A stretch of DNA of 64,000 nucleotides from Sipunculus nudus. Lineage: Eukaryota > Annelida > Sipuncula > Golfingiida > Sipunculidae. The stretch lies in NCBI GenBank assembly GCA_026874595.1, contig CM049307.1, positions 90,583,830 to 90,647,829 of the forward strand. The letters run 5' to 3'. The position numbers and the translations under genes were made by a program. Positions 12,301 through 23,800 of the stretch are shown here, piece after piece; position 1 is the stretch's first letter, and every line of letters begins with the position of its first letter. The notes below the pieces were generated by a model. It saw only the letters and a list, made by a program, of their open reading frames with translations, was not told where the DNA came from and did no database searches.

Positions 12301-14414
12301 TATATAATAGCATCAACTAAGCTTTTAATGGTGCATAAAGGTAGAATATACAAGCCATTTTATTGGTTTAAATGCCTTGTTCTTAATTCATGAAGCAAGC
12401 AGAAGTAATGTTTATGGGAAGATTGGCAAGACCCTCTCATATAATACACCTACAACCAATTCCATTGACTTTCACACAACAAGCTAATCCTGCTGTAGGT
12501 CATGTTAATTTTATTTTATATTTTTCAGAGGAGTGAGACAAGCAGTGCTGTTTGCGTTTTCCATGTTAGTTCTGGCAGTCCCTGGTCATATACTCATCAC
12601 AGACCTGCAGGCTCAAGTCATGGAGACTAAAGGCTGGCTGGAAGGTACACATACACACACACAGACAACATAATATACACACATCAATACAGTCCTTACG
12701 GTTGTTTCAAAAAAGGAACTGATTTTTGTTCCCCACTTCCTTGGAAGGAACAGAGGACAATAATTTGGGTTTATCCATCTGTCCGTCCATCAGGTTTTCG
12801 TTAGTGTGATAACTTTCCTAAATTTGATCAGATTTCATTCAAATTTGGGTCAGTGATTGCTCTCATGTTTACCTTGGTTGGGATTGGTTTTGGAGTATCT
12901 GTCTCTTAAGATAATAATACAGTATCATATTTCATTTTTTATATGATGAATCAGCACATTTAGTTTCACTTATCACCAACAGATGTCACCAGCAGTGGAT
13001 ATAAAATACTTGAATTTTGTGCAGTAACTGCTAGGTGCTGCCATCTTGTAAGCATGGTTAAAACTATTTGTACATAGTCACAACAAACTTAAAAATTTTC
13101 GTACTCGAAGGCGAAAGTGGGGGACATTAATTCCTTGAATTTGCTTGTTTATTTGAAAATAAAATACCCATGCAACCAAAATACAGCAAACCAGGGACAC
13201 AAATATTCGGAATGATAAATTACTGTCAAATATAGACAGATCTGGTATCATTTATAATAACAATCTTTTAATCATAGGTAAGATTCAAGATTTATTATTT
13301 ATAATATTACTGTCTTGCCTTTCCAAGTGCCTTAAAAAGTGGTGCCTCTTACAAAGGTTTTATTTTCGCAATAATTTTCCTTTCATGAATATCATGAAAT
13401 TGAACCTGGCAGGTTAAAGAGAATCCATACTACTGGTATCTATACTGCTATGTTATATGTTTACAGATGTTCTGGAGCAGGATGCTGATACGGAGTGTAA
13501 GAAGCTGGCTGTTCAGGGGCTGGTCCTGCTGGAGAACAGTCTGAAACAGGTCAGGCACAAAGGCTGTTACAGCCAAGACTGACCCCTCCTGCATTCTAAA
13601 GAACTGGTTCAAATAAAGTTGCTCTGCTTTTCATTAGGGCTGAAAATATATATTTTCTCATGGTATTGATCAAAATATTTTTTTCGGAATGTAATCCATG
13701 CACGTTGATATTAGTTTAGATGACAAAATTGTGTTCCTTTTTGTTCATAGAAATATTACCAAATCCTCTTCTTACATTTCCAAATTAAATATTAAATTAT
13801 CAATATTCCATATTGAATAATTGTCACTGTATCAAAAATAAATATTAATGCAGTGGAAGACAAGGGAGGAAGCAATTTTAGGTGAATTTGGAATTGATAC
13901 TCCTAATTTTATTGTATTTACATTTTGTATTAATACTGTTTGCATTGGATTGAAAAATTAGGATGTTTTTAAATGCGTAGAGTCACATTTGAACCAAATC
14001 CTGATTACAATCATGCTGTTTTAGTTTGAGCATTTACTGCTCGGATTTATTTTAAATTTCCAACTAATTTTAACACTTAATATTTCAATCGCTCAATTTT
14101 CATTACAGTTTTACCAAATTTTAAACTGAGACTAAAGAAATGGTTTCCTTCAGGTGGGCATCTTAAAAACTGAAAATAAATAATTTAAACATGTTTGACC
14201 TAAGAAAATCTGGTCATATGAGAGAATTTTTTGTACAGATTTTAAGAGGCGTCTCTGGCAGTTCTATATATAGTTTAAAGCTCCAGATAAAATAGTTTTG
14301 CATCCATCTTTATATTAGTTTCATCTGCTAAGTATAACATAAAACAAGAATCTCAAGGTATATACATTTATTGTCTTTCAGGCTTTCAACACGTTGGAGT
14401 CATCAACATCATGA
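3291..14414 (+). CDS. TELO2: TELO2 (telomere length regulation protein TEL2 homologue), C-terminal part, 7 exons
   Basis: Coding exons are 3291-3362, 6058-6320, 10621-10720, 11536-11600, 12529-12644, 13467-13549 and 14382-14414 (stop TGA). All have GT-AG junctions and compatible phases, and together they encode 243 residues. The family member binds TTI1 and TTI2 and, with HSP90 and R2TP, matures PIKK kinases (mTOR, ATM, ATR, DNA-PK, SMG1, TRRAP) in cytoplasm and nucleus. Recognition rests on the conserved blocks NYNLRQRMDIL, DSKTRRFAKGP, AGHFFFPLLRNFDQ and LDLLGDDHVVLQRLVFTLG in the order seen in vertebrate TELO2, followed by the C-terminal alpha-helical repeats. A Q/P/T-rich linker separates the first two blocks. 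Human TELO2 is about 837 residues, so roughly the last 30 percent is here and the rest lies to the left. The poly(A) signal AATAAA is at 14460. The gene converges on NDUFA6. The introns carry hAT MITEs and Helentron-like repeats. Identity is secure; exon ends are inferred from phase. Confidence 0.95.
4238..4301 (+). repeat. 21-bp tandem repeat (GTGTCTAGACGTCTAGATACA type)
   Basis: Two near-perfect 21-bp units (4251-4271 and 4272-4292) with a partial unit before and after. GTCTAGAC is palindromic. The run lies between identifiable repeats. Confidence 0.7.
4385..5135 (+). mobile_element. Helentron-like element family A, 5'-truncated copy
   Basis: It shares the 'CCCACATATCTCGGAAACCG' and 'ACAGGTGGCGCCACCTACAT'-type units with the full copies at 39807 and 56951. 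It ends with CTGCGGATAC, a TAGTGG/CGACTA hairpin and CTGG before TT (5132-5135). The 5' terminus is missing. Confidence 0.6.
5616..6021. mobile_element. hAT-type MITE, copy 1 (in TELO2 intron)
   Basis: The ends AAGTGGTGTGACA and CCAACCACTA form imperfect inverted repeats. The interior and length (406 bp) match the copy at 9760-10172. No clear 8-bp target duplication remains. It ends 36 bp before a TELO2 exon. Confidence 0.45.
6058..6320 (+). CDS. TELO2: TELO2 exon b (LTAAAQELS ... LLRNFDQ)
   Basis: A 263-bp exon, phase 0 to 2, with acceptor TTCTCAG and donor GTAAGT. It holds the polar Q/T/P-rich linker, then WREIVQQRIDSKTRRFAKGP and AGHFFFPLLRNFD, the strongest match to the family. Confidence 0.96.
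6346..7915 (+). repeat. CCGTCCGTCCG interspersed repeat, about 1.5 copies
   Basis: It starts with the hairpin-forming AGCTCAGCTGACTATAAGTC then TCATCTGAGCT, followed by CCGTC/TGTC runs, then an A/T-rich body repeated with divergence from about 7110. It ends at a C run (about 7897-7911). The same family is at 43762 and 60610, and inverted fragments are at 33880-33950. Confidence 0.65.
8467..8604. repeat. 69-bp tandem duplication
   Basis: ATGATTGCAA[C/T]TTTTGCAACA and the following bases occur twice, 69 bp apart, with few differences. The rest of about 7920-9540 shows nothing recognisable. Confidence 0.7.
9583..9616 (+). repeat. 3' end of Helentron-like family F
   Basis: CAGCTGAGCGCCGTGACC leads into a perfect 12-bp palindrome GACCCATGGGTC (9600-9611), then CCTTG and TTTT. 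A near-identical end is at 63774-63809. Confidence 0.45.
9760..10172. mobile_element. hAT-type MITE, copy 2, with 8-bp TSD
   Basis: It starts TAGTGGTGTGCC and ends TTGCCAATA. It is flanked by perfect 8-bp direct repeats GCTGAAAC (9752-9759 and 10173-10180), the hAT signature. It is related to 5616-6021. 413 bp, no ORF. Confidence 0.75.
10514..10559 (+). pseudogene. decoy duplicate of TELO2 splice acceptor and exon start
   Basis: 46 bp identical except for two positions to 10594-10639, exactly 80 bp apart. It includes the branch/pyrimidine region, the CAG acceptor at 10540 and the first 19 exon bases. Translation from the decoy gives RAAMLDLITVLS and then TAA (10578-10580). Confidence 0.9.
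10621..10720 (+). CDS. TELO2: TELO2 exon c (RAATLDLLGDDHVVLQ...)
   Basis: A 100-bp exon whose first base completes the Gln codon of the previous exon; donor GTAAGT. The same acceptor and the first 19 exon bases also occur 80 bp upstream as a decoy (10514-10559). Using that copy would hit a TAA at 10578-10580, so the 10621 start is chosen. Confidence 0.94.
10721..11535 (+). other. TELO2 intron with simple GTGA-rich sequence
   Basis: The first 350 bp are rich in GTGAGTGA and GAGGGAG-type degenerate simple repeats (10720-11060). Nothing else is recognised. Confidence 0.6.
11536..11600 (+). CDS. TELO2: TELO2 exon d (IVRQMAYALLEFLWVIRAHP)
   Basis: A 65-bp exon, phase 0 to 2, between TTTCAG and GTAAGT. 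It encodes the amphipathic helix matching the family's MAKALLEFVW-type segment. Confidence 0.93.
12529..12644 (+). CDS. TELO2: TELO2 exon e (GVRQAVLFAFSMLVLAVP...)
   Basis: A 116-bp exon. The acceptor is the TTTTTCAG ending at 12528, not the AG two bases downstream, because only this gives VRQAVLFAFSMLVLAVP in register with the vertebrate VRRGVLFAVSSVLLSVP-type stretch. The donor is GTACAC, phase 1. Confidence 0.93.
12727..13147 (+). mobile_element. Helentron-like family E copy in TELO2 intron
   Basis: It begins TTCCCCACTTCCTTGGAAGG and has subterminal complement AAGTGGGGGAC near the end, then CTTG and TTT at 13144. It is collinear with 50278-50706 and, in part, with 59118-59320. No coding capacity. 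Confidence 0.45.
13467..13549 (+). CDS. TELO2: TELO2 exon f (DVLEQDADTECKKLAVQGL...)
   Basis: An 83-bp exon after TTTACAG with donor GTCAGG (weak but in phase). It encodes the penultimate helix with the family's DPDxxCRxLA-like stretch (DADTECKKLA here). Confidence 0.92.
14382..14414 (+). CDS. TELO2: TELO2 terminal exon with stop
   Basis: The acceptor is CTTTCAG. Ten codons (AFNTLESSTS) are followed by TGA at 14412-14414. The tail is short and poorly conserved, as is usual for this protein. Confidence 0.85.
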   Translation, partial: AFNTLESSTS

Positions 14415-14770
14415 CATCATCACCTACGAAAGTCACACCAACAAAATTCATACGTCATCAATAAAGCAATTCTTAAACTAGTCTGAATGAGTTCATTCTT
14501 TTATTTTTTTTTTCAAAATCCCCATCAATTATGGAAAACTAGAGCAGATATATGTATGAATATGTATTCCTCTCTTCCTTTTCCAGTGTAATATTTGGTA
14601 ATGGTACAGAAATTTTGCATGGATTTACCTGGGCTTAAATGATAACTCCTGTTTGCAGTTGTAACTCTGTGGCCTTTAATTAAAGATCTCTCTACAGGAG
14701 TTACCTCAGATCGGATGCATCATTTCTGCTACAGTGTGTATATATGAATTTGTCCTATAAACAGTTGTCA
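14415..14770. terminator. convergent 3' region between TELO2 and NDUFA6
   Basis: The TELO2 poly(A) signal AATAAA is at 14460-14465. The minus-strand AATAAA for NDUFA6 (TTTATT on +) is at 14500-14505, so the two 3' UTRs probably meet or overlap by a few tens of bases. NDUFA6 would have a 3' UTR of about 270-290 nt. Confidence 0.65.
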
Positions 14771-14899
14771 TCACTCAACGCCGTCGTAGAATTTAGATAA
14801 GAAATCTTTCGGTTTGGGGTTGACAGTTGGTTTAAAGTAGTTCATGATGTGGTTCTTCTGTTTCCATATGTTGACGGTTTCTACAAGCTCCATTTGGCC
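14771..14899 (-). CDS. NDUFA6: NDUFA6 exon 3 with stop
   Basis: A 129-bp exon after GTTACAG. It encodes GQMELVETVNIWKQKN through PKPKDFLSKFYDGVE and ends in TGA, matching the C-terminal signature of the family. Confidence 0.96.
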   Translation of the reverse strand, partial: GQMELVETVNIWKQKNHIMNYFKPTVNPKPKDFLSKFYDGVE

Positions 14900-17800
14900 C
14901 TGTAACAAAACAAAAAGAAAAGTTAAACTCGGACAGAGATAAATATTTTTAAGAAAACAGTGCTGCAAACTAACACCCATCAATGAAATGTGTGTAACAA
15001 GGAAAGACATCGGGGGAAAAAGCAACATTTATCTTGAAGCAACGGACAGATGAGAAATGTTGACCTCTGACCTTGTTAAATATGTGTGAATTTTGATGAG
15101 AAGGTAATTTACCTATCCATGAACTCTATGTGACTTTAATCGCATATTTATTCAATGAATAATCTTAAGCATTGGACTAAAGAGCAACCAATCAGGTGAC
15201 CGTAAACATTGTAAAGCGACTATCCAACCTAAACAAAATTTGCATAACTTGATAAAGCTCTGTCAAACAAGATATGTAGTCTGTACCAGTAGCCAGATTG
15301 GCATGGAGACGGTATTAAATTTTTTTGGCTATAGGTTGCAGGAGCCATTCCTCTGACTAGTGAGTAAATAATTTCCTACCTGGTATGTAATTTGTATGAG
15401 ACAATCCAAAATACTGCAACACAGTTCACAAAGACTGGGATTTACAAGGACAGCTATACCAGTAGATGACATCAGTCAATGCGACGTCATATGCCATTGA
15501 CCTGTGTGATGTCATTATTATGTTGTAAGCAGCTCTCACCCCCATGGGCATGGAAGACCTTTGTAGAAGCGTTTTGGGGGCTCACTATAACAAGGTTAAA
15601 AGGGCGGAGCGTTTGGGCTGTGGTGGATAGGTCAATTCAAGTGAGAAACTATTTGTAAATATGTATAAGGAGTTTAATGAAAATCCACAGGTTTTTTGGT
15701 AAGTCATCAAAGTGCCTCCAAGGTGCAGGACATCTGATCTCATTAAATAAACTTTGCTGGAAATCAAACTTAGGCGAGATATTTTATTGATTACCATTTC
15801 TAATGACACCAAAAAGTAGCCTAGTGACCTGTGACCTTATTAGCTATATGAAGATGTTGCCCATAATCAAACTATCAAACTCTCAAACTGAGATATTCTG
15901 TTGGTAAGTAGTTATGGTGAGTTTCGTGAAAATCCATCAAAGCCCTGGTAAGTGACCTCTTGATCTCATTAAAAATGTATGGTTTTGCTAGAAATTTAGC
16001 TATGGTGAGATATTTTTTTTATTAATATTTTGGATAACACCACAAAGTAGAAATTACTTGGTAATAATCTAAGATAACCTGCAGAGAGCCAATTCATTTA
16101 TGATTTCAGCACAAGGGGTACATATGACTTAAGATTTGACTGTATATATTTACTCAATATAAATACTGTACAATTGTGGGTACCTAAATAGCTTGGTGGG
16201 ACAAAGATCACGCTAATCAGATCCAATATCAGGGCCTTAAAAACTTTGAAATTACACTTTTTTTCTCTGAAGTCCTTGAATTTTGTGGCAGAGCTGCCTT
16301 CACTACTTGGGGAGTTTCTTCTGTGAGCATATTATTTGATTCTGAGCATTATTTCTCAAAAGTTTAGTGCTCATTTTTACCCACTTAGGTGTGATTACAA
16401 AATCAGGTCAGTCTGAAAAGCATTTAAATAAGGCCCTTGGACTTTGCTGAGGGATATCTGTATAAACCCTTTGTTCATAATTCTGTTAAGGATTTCCAAT
16501 GGTACATTATGAGCATTCTACAACAGAGAATGAAAACTTTGTTTCAAAATTATAAAATGTATAATTTACAACTTTCTGGATGTTTCCTTGAGTAAAGTGA
16601 CAGTGCAGGACGGTGTCTTCTATCATATTCATGGTAACATGGACTGCCATCAGCCTATCGTAACCATTCAAAAAGTGTCCTTGATGAAATCATTTAAGTC
16701 AACTTGGAATAAATGAAGACTGTTTCCTCAGATATTTAATTAATTGTGTGACTCAATTTTTTTTAAAAGTATGGAACTGGTTCCCTTATGCTAAAATACC
16801 ACAGTGCCTGGTTGAGTCACAGGTAACCAAAAATCTATGAGCAACCCTAAGTAAGACAGACTGTAATAATCTATATATACAACTACTGATCGTACCTTGA
16901 TTACCAGCATGTCGATGGTCCTGATATCTCTGACATGTTTATGTTCCTGAAACTTCTCCTTCAGTTTATCCCGACACTGGTTGACAGACATTGGGATGTC
17001 ATAATTTAAAACTGCAATCAAAATAACACTTGGTACTGCAAAGTGCAAACAAAAGAAGACAGGACACAAGTACTTAATCATCGGAATTAAACCCAAGGCA
17101 CACTTTTTAACAATTTTAATTCCTCAACATACAGTCTAAGTTACGTGCAAAAAATTGCAATCAGTTATGGCACTGCAAGATTGATGATTGGATTGTTTAC
17201 ATCAACCCGACCGTATTATACTTGGTCATCAGCCCATCACTTTCTGTGATTGTTTTTACCTGGTACATCCTTATTACTTATACCATGTAAGTTGTAGGGT
17301 TGGGACGGTTACCGGTATCTGGTACTTTCACGATATTTGACAGCTACGGTAGTCGTACCATCAACTTTCCTATTATCGCAATATCATGATATGAATTTTT
17401 GTCCAAGATTTTGATTCACAAGCAATATTCCTACAAGGTTGCATGTTTTGTTATTTAGATTGGGGGTTTGAAAATAAGGACATGATGGTTATGACATACT
17501 ATCCGAAAATTCTCTGGGATTATCAGGGATTCTCTGTCGATTATGTAGTTATAGGAAACATGGTGAAAAGTTCTTACTAGCATGATTCAATGATCGGAGC
17601 AAGAGTTCACGTGCCTCAAGCTCACAAGCAGCGCCTTTATGCAGGGTTGTTAAGTTTTTCCCAGTGCGGTATTTACCAGCTGGTAAATACCGATGTTTAC
17701 CGCCTTTGGCAAAACCTCTCAAGTGGGAATATGGGAAAAACCTCTAAGAATCTTATAAAAGGAGAGACCAGCAGATATCTGACTGAATTAAAAGGAAATA

Positions 17801-20800
17801 TCATCTCTCGCTCACACACACACACACACACATATATATAAACAAACATACTCCAATCACAAAACCAAGATATGAAAATTTATATTGTTTTCCTTAAAAA
17901 CAGCTTGTTTGTATGTATATACATAGTTATAGGTAAACAGATAATCAGATATATCAGTTACACTGAAAAATTGATGGCTTAGAAATAAGGTTCACTGATA
18001 CATTTTCCATCCTCCTGGATGGAAGGGTGCTTGGTTTCCTACCTGTATGCACAGAAACCTGCATCATGCTGGACAGGGTTTCCCCAAGTGATGCCACAAT
18101 GGGTGGTTGGTTTCTTCTCACCCTAGCTAACTAGTTGTATGAGCCTTACATGACTAGCATGGCTTCTTCACACTTCTGTATCCCCAAGATTAACTCGGCC
18201 TTGATTAGGTAAACATGCTTGATTACTTTTGTCAGCTCACCTACTAAAGTTTATGTTGCAGTTAATTGGTAATTTAGTAACAGTAATGCACTAGTATGAG
18301 TTGTGGAAATATTGCACACACACACACACACATACATACACACACACACAAATATATATATATATATATATTCATCACATGTGGATATATATATATGCAT
18401 ATATGTATATATGTATGTGTATATATATATTTATATATATATATACACACACACATAATATAATTTCAACATGCAACATTAAACAGAATTAATTAACTAT
18501 ACATCATTATACTCTCTCAAAAATTTTGATTGGACATTTTCCCCAGTAATTCCTGGTACTAACAAGTTTTCCCCAGTTATTCCCAATTAATCCCGGGTTT
18601 TTTCCCACTGTCCAGGAAAAGCTAGTTTTTTCCCGGGAAAAATAACAACCCTGCCTTCATGCAACTAACATCAATTAATGAGTCATTCTGTGGTACTGAC
18701 ACAATGGGTATAAATGGCATTAATAGTTAACCTTATGTATAAAGTAAAGACCATAAGTGGCTGTTATTAATATTATTATTGATGGCTCATTAATGGCAAT
18801 ATATATTATTAATATCATGGTATATTGCAATAAAATTTAAATAATTATCATTATATCATAAACTCATATTGTCCCAACCAGTAAGTTATAACTGCCCATG
18901 CACAATTGGAAAGCGACCAAAAGGAATCAAATTCAAATTACATTAATAATTCATACAATTGAACCCCTTTTGCTGACAAACAACTTCCATCTAACAGGAC
19001 ACAAATTTTCATTAACATCCTTCAGGACAAACATGGAGGTACTTATAACCATTCCACATTTCTTTTTACATGCTATAATTTCTGTTCTGACCTGATGATT
19101 CCAGCTGCCTAATGGAGAAGAAGCAATATCTCATCTACTTTAGAGTAATTGCCCATACTTGCTGAATACTGATCATTCACCAAATTATTTTAGTCCAAAT
19201 GGAATCTAAACATCTTTATGAATGATAATATATAGGGGTTATTCAGTGTCTTCATGCTACACAAGAAACACGTTAGCCCTAGCGCCTGTGCTCTCTAAGT
19301 TACACTATGCGAAAACCCTTGAACTTAATAGAAGATCCTTTGGGAAAACTGGAGATATTCCACTTGACAATAAAATTCTGATATTGTGGCTAAGGGTGTT
19401 GTATTTATGGGGAAAAAAAAGATATTTTTATCAAATGTGTATGTAACATACCACTTTGACAATGTTTTCAACCTAAAATGTTGATATGAAGAATATTGTC
19501 CTTATAAGAAGTGACAAGCCGCTAACAATGTCTATGCTCTGGGTTTTCTCCCAGTCATGGCAGCCCTGAAGCTGCCTTGGCAAATTTGTAACAATGTATC
19601 AGCTGCGAGCAATGTGGCTCTTCAAGCAAAGGTGATGCAGTCACTGTTTCTCAATCTGAGACAGTTTCATGTGCCAGCATAACAAAGGTTTAAAAGTGAG
19701 TCTTGTTTTCATACTAGTACTTAACCCTTTACTGTTTGTATTTTGTTGTCACAAAACACCCCCCTTACTGTTCAGGTTAATTTTAGGTTTCTCACACTTT
19801 GAATTTTGACACACTGTACATTAATGTTATGACTGATACCTTTATCAGTTTTTGGTGTATCCTTATGAAATTTTCAACACATTTTACAGAGATACCAAGC
19901 AAGAGTGAAGACATTGTAGAATTTAGGACCAATAAGGGAATTATCATCCGCCGGTACCAGGTGTATTGTCATGGAAGATCTAGGTTAAACAGGTTAATGA
20001 AATATGATTAAGATTATTAATGTTATGTAGGTGTGGAGTGCTGAAATAAATTAGATAAAACCATATATGATTTGTTCAAAGAAATGTATAAGAATAATAA
20101 TTGTATATTCAACATGAAATATAATGTTGATTTCAAATTAGGATCAAACTGCCACATCCCACCTGTTCAGGTATGGAAAACTAATTAAGACCAGGTGAAC
20201 TTCAAAGAAAAGTGAAGAAAAAAAAATTCACAGATTTACTCATCAGATATGTATAAAATCCAATGAAAAATCGAAAAAAGTCTGACAGAACAGTAAAATC
20301 AAACATTTCTACACATTTTCCCCCTTTAAAATGTTAACTTGGATCGTTTTGGTACTCCCAGTAAAGCGTATATCACTTTTATGTTGCCCATGACAGAACA
20401 TACAGAGAAATCCCCGTCGCATTGCATTATGGTTATCCAGTGTCAAAACGATGTCAGACGTCTTTTTTATCTTAAGACATAAGCAAATATTCTCGAATTT
20501 GAGTAACTAAAGTTTATTGAACATTATTTTATATTTATTTTGTTCAAAACATGTACTGAAAGTTGTCAAAGCACGATGTCTATTGAGCGGCAAGTCCGAC
20601 GGCCGCCACCTTGAAAATTGATGACATCGCTCGTCCTTCATAACAGGCAACATAAATATAGAAAATGTCTTAAGGAATGAGAAATATTTACATTTTAAGT
20701 CCAAAATGATAATAATTTAGATAGATACCAATCTTTTGTGGAGGTTTGGTATGGCTGAAAGTCGCGTTTGTTGACATCCCGGGTGTCAATTGCAGACGCC

Positions 20801-23800
20801 ATTCAACCAATCGGCTTTCCAACAGAGTCTAAATTAGAATTTTATGAATATTTATGAGGATTTCCTAGGTGAATGAATGAATAATTATCAATTTTACAGT
20901 AGGGGTGTCCTGGAACCGTATAGAACAGAAATTAATCATGTCCAACGTTAATTTTACCTCCAAGACCGAGCTAAAACTGGGAGTTCTTAGTGTCCCACCT
21001 GGGGGCGTTGTGGTGCGTTATGAACAGATGAGGGGATGTCACCTGACGGGGCTTAGAGTGCGCTGTCAAATGTTAAAGAGTTAAACACATGTTTGGCTAA
21101 ATTTCTTGGTAATTTCAATACAATAATAATTACTATTTCTGCCTTAGAAGTTAGATTACATAAATTTACCCGTCATTTACACAATATTTGATTTTACACA
21201 TTTTTATCCCAGCCAGGGTTTTAAGTTTTCGCATTTTTTAAGCTTTTTATGTGGCAGTATCCAGGATCCAGAATACGTAAGCTGCATAAAATGCAGTTAG
21301 TCTGAACCTATTTGGACAGATCAGGCCAAGGATCTGACGGGTAAAATCTCACCAACCAAGACTGCAGTGCTTGATCACCACAAAAGCACTACAACTAACA
21401 AGCTGTATAGTCCATTCCACCAACCGTGACACTAGGTTTTTTCGCGATATTTTGAATCAGACTTCAAACTGAACAAAGATTTTTGGTAAGTAGTTTAATT
21501 AGAAAGCGACCTAATTTTCTGACAGGAAAAATGCCACATACCCGAAATGAATCGCCTGTAATGAGCAAAAATCAAAATCCAGGATAAACTCTGCAGGCGT
21601 TTACGACATTTTGTGCCTGGTCAACTGATTTGATTCTGCCTCGCACGCGCGTGACGTCATAAGCGATGTTCCATTTTGCAGGTGGGAGGTTCCCGCTGTT
21701 TGGCGATGTGGAGTAGTCAAACAATAATAACATGCTGAAGTACATCACTGTCATTAGCCCCCCCCCCCCCCCATTTTAGATATAGATAAGGGTGCTATCC
21801 TTTTGAATGGTCATAATTAAGCGGTGCCTTAATAATAATAATAATGATAAAACGGCTAAAACTTGCACACCGTGCAAGTGTGCCCTAGATTTCCCCCAGG
21901 CACGTGTACCGGGCCTGCAGCACCAGCGAAAACCATTTACAATGTATCACCGGTGCATCTCTGAGCGGGGGTCACGCATTCCATTTGTATCAAAGCTCAG
22001 GCATTTTTTCAGTGAACTCTATTTGCCCATAAACACAATTCCTCACAGAGTCATTTAAATATGTACATTACATTTTCTGGCAAAGTTTAAATTAATGGCT
22101 GTCGCAAGCACAGGATTTGATTAACATGGTTCCATGCCTGCCTTGCGTTGATGTTTGTACAATTTTCCTTGGAAATGGATTTAAATTCTTGTGTTTAGGC
22201 CTAATCTGAATTTATTGCCAATATCGGCTCTCCCAAAAACATATATTCATTACCATGTACTCCCTTTTTTAATGGGACACATATATACAGTGATTATCCC
22301 AACAACCCAATTTGTGTAAAATGTTAATTTTGAACATGGTTTTATTTCTGCCTGAATTTAGTCCTAACCTGCATGTCAGGACAAGGACAAATCTTTAGTA
22401 TCTAAAATAATCTAAAGTGTCTGGGGTCATCCCAACCTTGAAATGGGATCGCCAATATTGTAAGGCAAGTACGCCCAAAGCGATCAAAAGTTAGGCGAAT
22501 ATTCCGACCAGTTCATTCTAAATAGGGATGGCAAGATGCCAGTGCCGGTTTCTTGGGGTCATGAAATATGTGGATTCATATGGAATTTTGTTAACGTTTT
22601 GCTACTTTTTGTTAAAGGTGTATTCACAATTTTGACGGGAATTAAAATTCGCTTTTTTTTAAACAAATGTGAATAGATTCGCACCGGCTTTGGCTAGAAA
22701 ACTTGTACTAGTTTTGTAGTCCAAAACGCTGACGGGCCTCACAAAGCGATTTGTCACGCATATACCAGCAGTTACATGAATGAAGCTTCGGGCATAGCCA
22801 TGACTGGGGCTCTGTACATGTACTGTACAATATTTAAAAATCGGCCATATACAGTATTATAAAATAGAAGAGCTTAACTTTGGCTGCTTACCACGGTGCC
22901 ACCTGCTGGCCTCTTCATAACGTGCATTCAGGAAATTTCAGGCGACGACCGTGACGTCACGGTTACGTCATTCCATTATGACGGCAAAGTTTTCACATAC
23001 AGCGCTGAGTTGGCCATGCAGTTCTCACATAAAGAAAAACAACAACTCGGCGTCGTGATGTTACTGTTTTTCATAAATTTTCGCTAACTTCATACAAAAT
23101 TAGGTCGTTTTCTCAGCATTCGCCGTACCGCTATGAACACACATTAGAAATCCAGGGAGAGAAGAAAACCCGAAAAAACCTAGTGTCACGGTTGGTGGAA
23201 GGGACTAAAGTTCCACTAAAGGGTGACTGGTTACTATTTTTTTTGTTGGGGGGGGGGGGGTGGCCTCCAAAAGGAGAATTCTTCTTGCGACAGCCCCATC
23301 CCACTCTTGCAGGTAAGGAAGATATCTCCTTCCTGTAAAGTGTCTCCCAAATCTAAACTCATAAGACAGCTTAGAAATGAGTAAATAAAGTAGAAAAAAA
23401 TCAAATAAACAAGATTTTTCTACTAAAAAAAATTACTATTCAATGTAATTTAACTTTTACTCCTTTACAACCGTAAAAAAATGTCAGGATGGTAGGCCCC
23501 ACACTCGTTAATTGATCTTTTGCTCAAATTGTGGCACCGACTGTTGTCAGTGGTTGTTGACTATAACAGTATATACTATATCGTATATCACTATATGTGT
23601 GTTGTTACTCTGTGAGTGTGACACTTGACAGTTGTGGCGGTGTTCGCATGGGAGTCATACGTGCATGAGATAAGCGTTAAAATGATCAGCGATGAGTTAT
23701 ACATACCGACATATGGCATCTGACGATACCAGGCCTTGTACAGATTCAGTACTCTTCTCCTGGCATCGGTCCTGTCCAGAGAGAGGATCGGTTTTACCTG

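Noticed and set aside
18274-18492. Open frames rich in His/Thr/Tyr/Ile
   Set aside because: Translations of CA and TA microsatellites.
22896-23087. 63-codon frame starting MPPAGLFITCIQEISGDDRD
   Set aside because: It falls inside the TA-flanked transposon in NDUFA6 intron 1 and has no homologue that I recognise.
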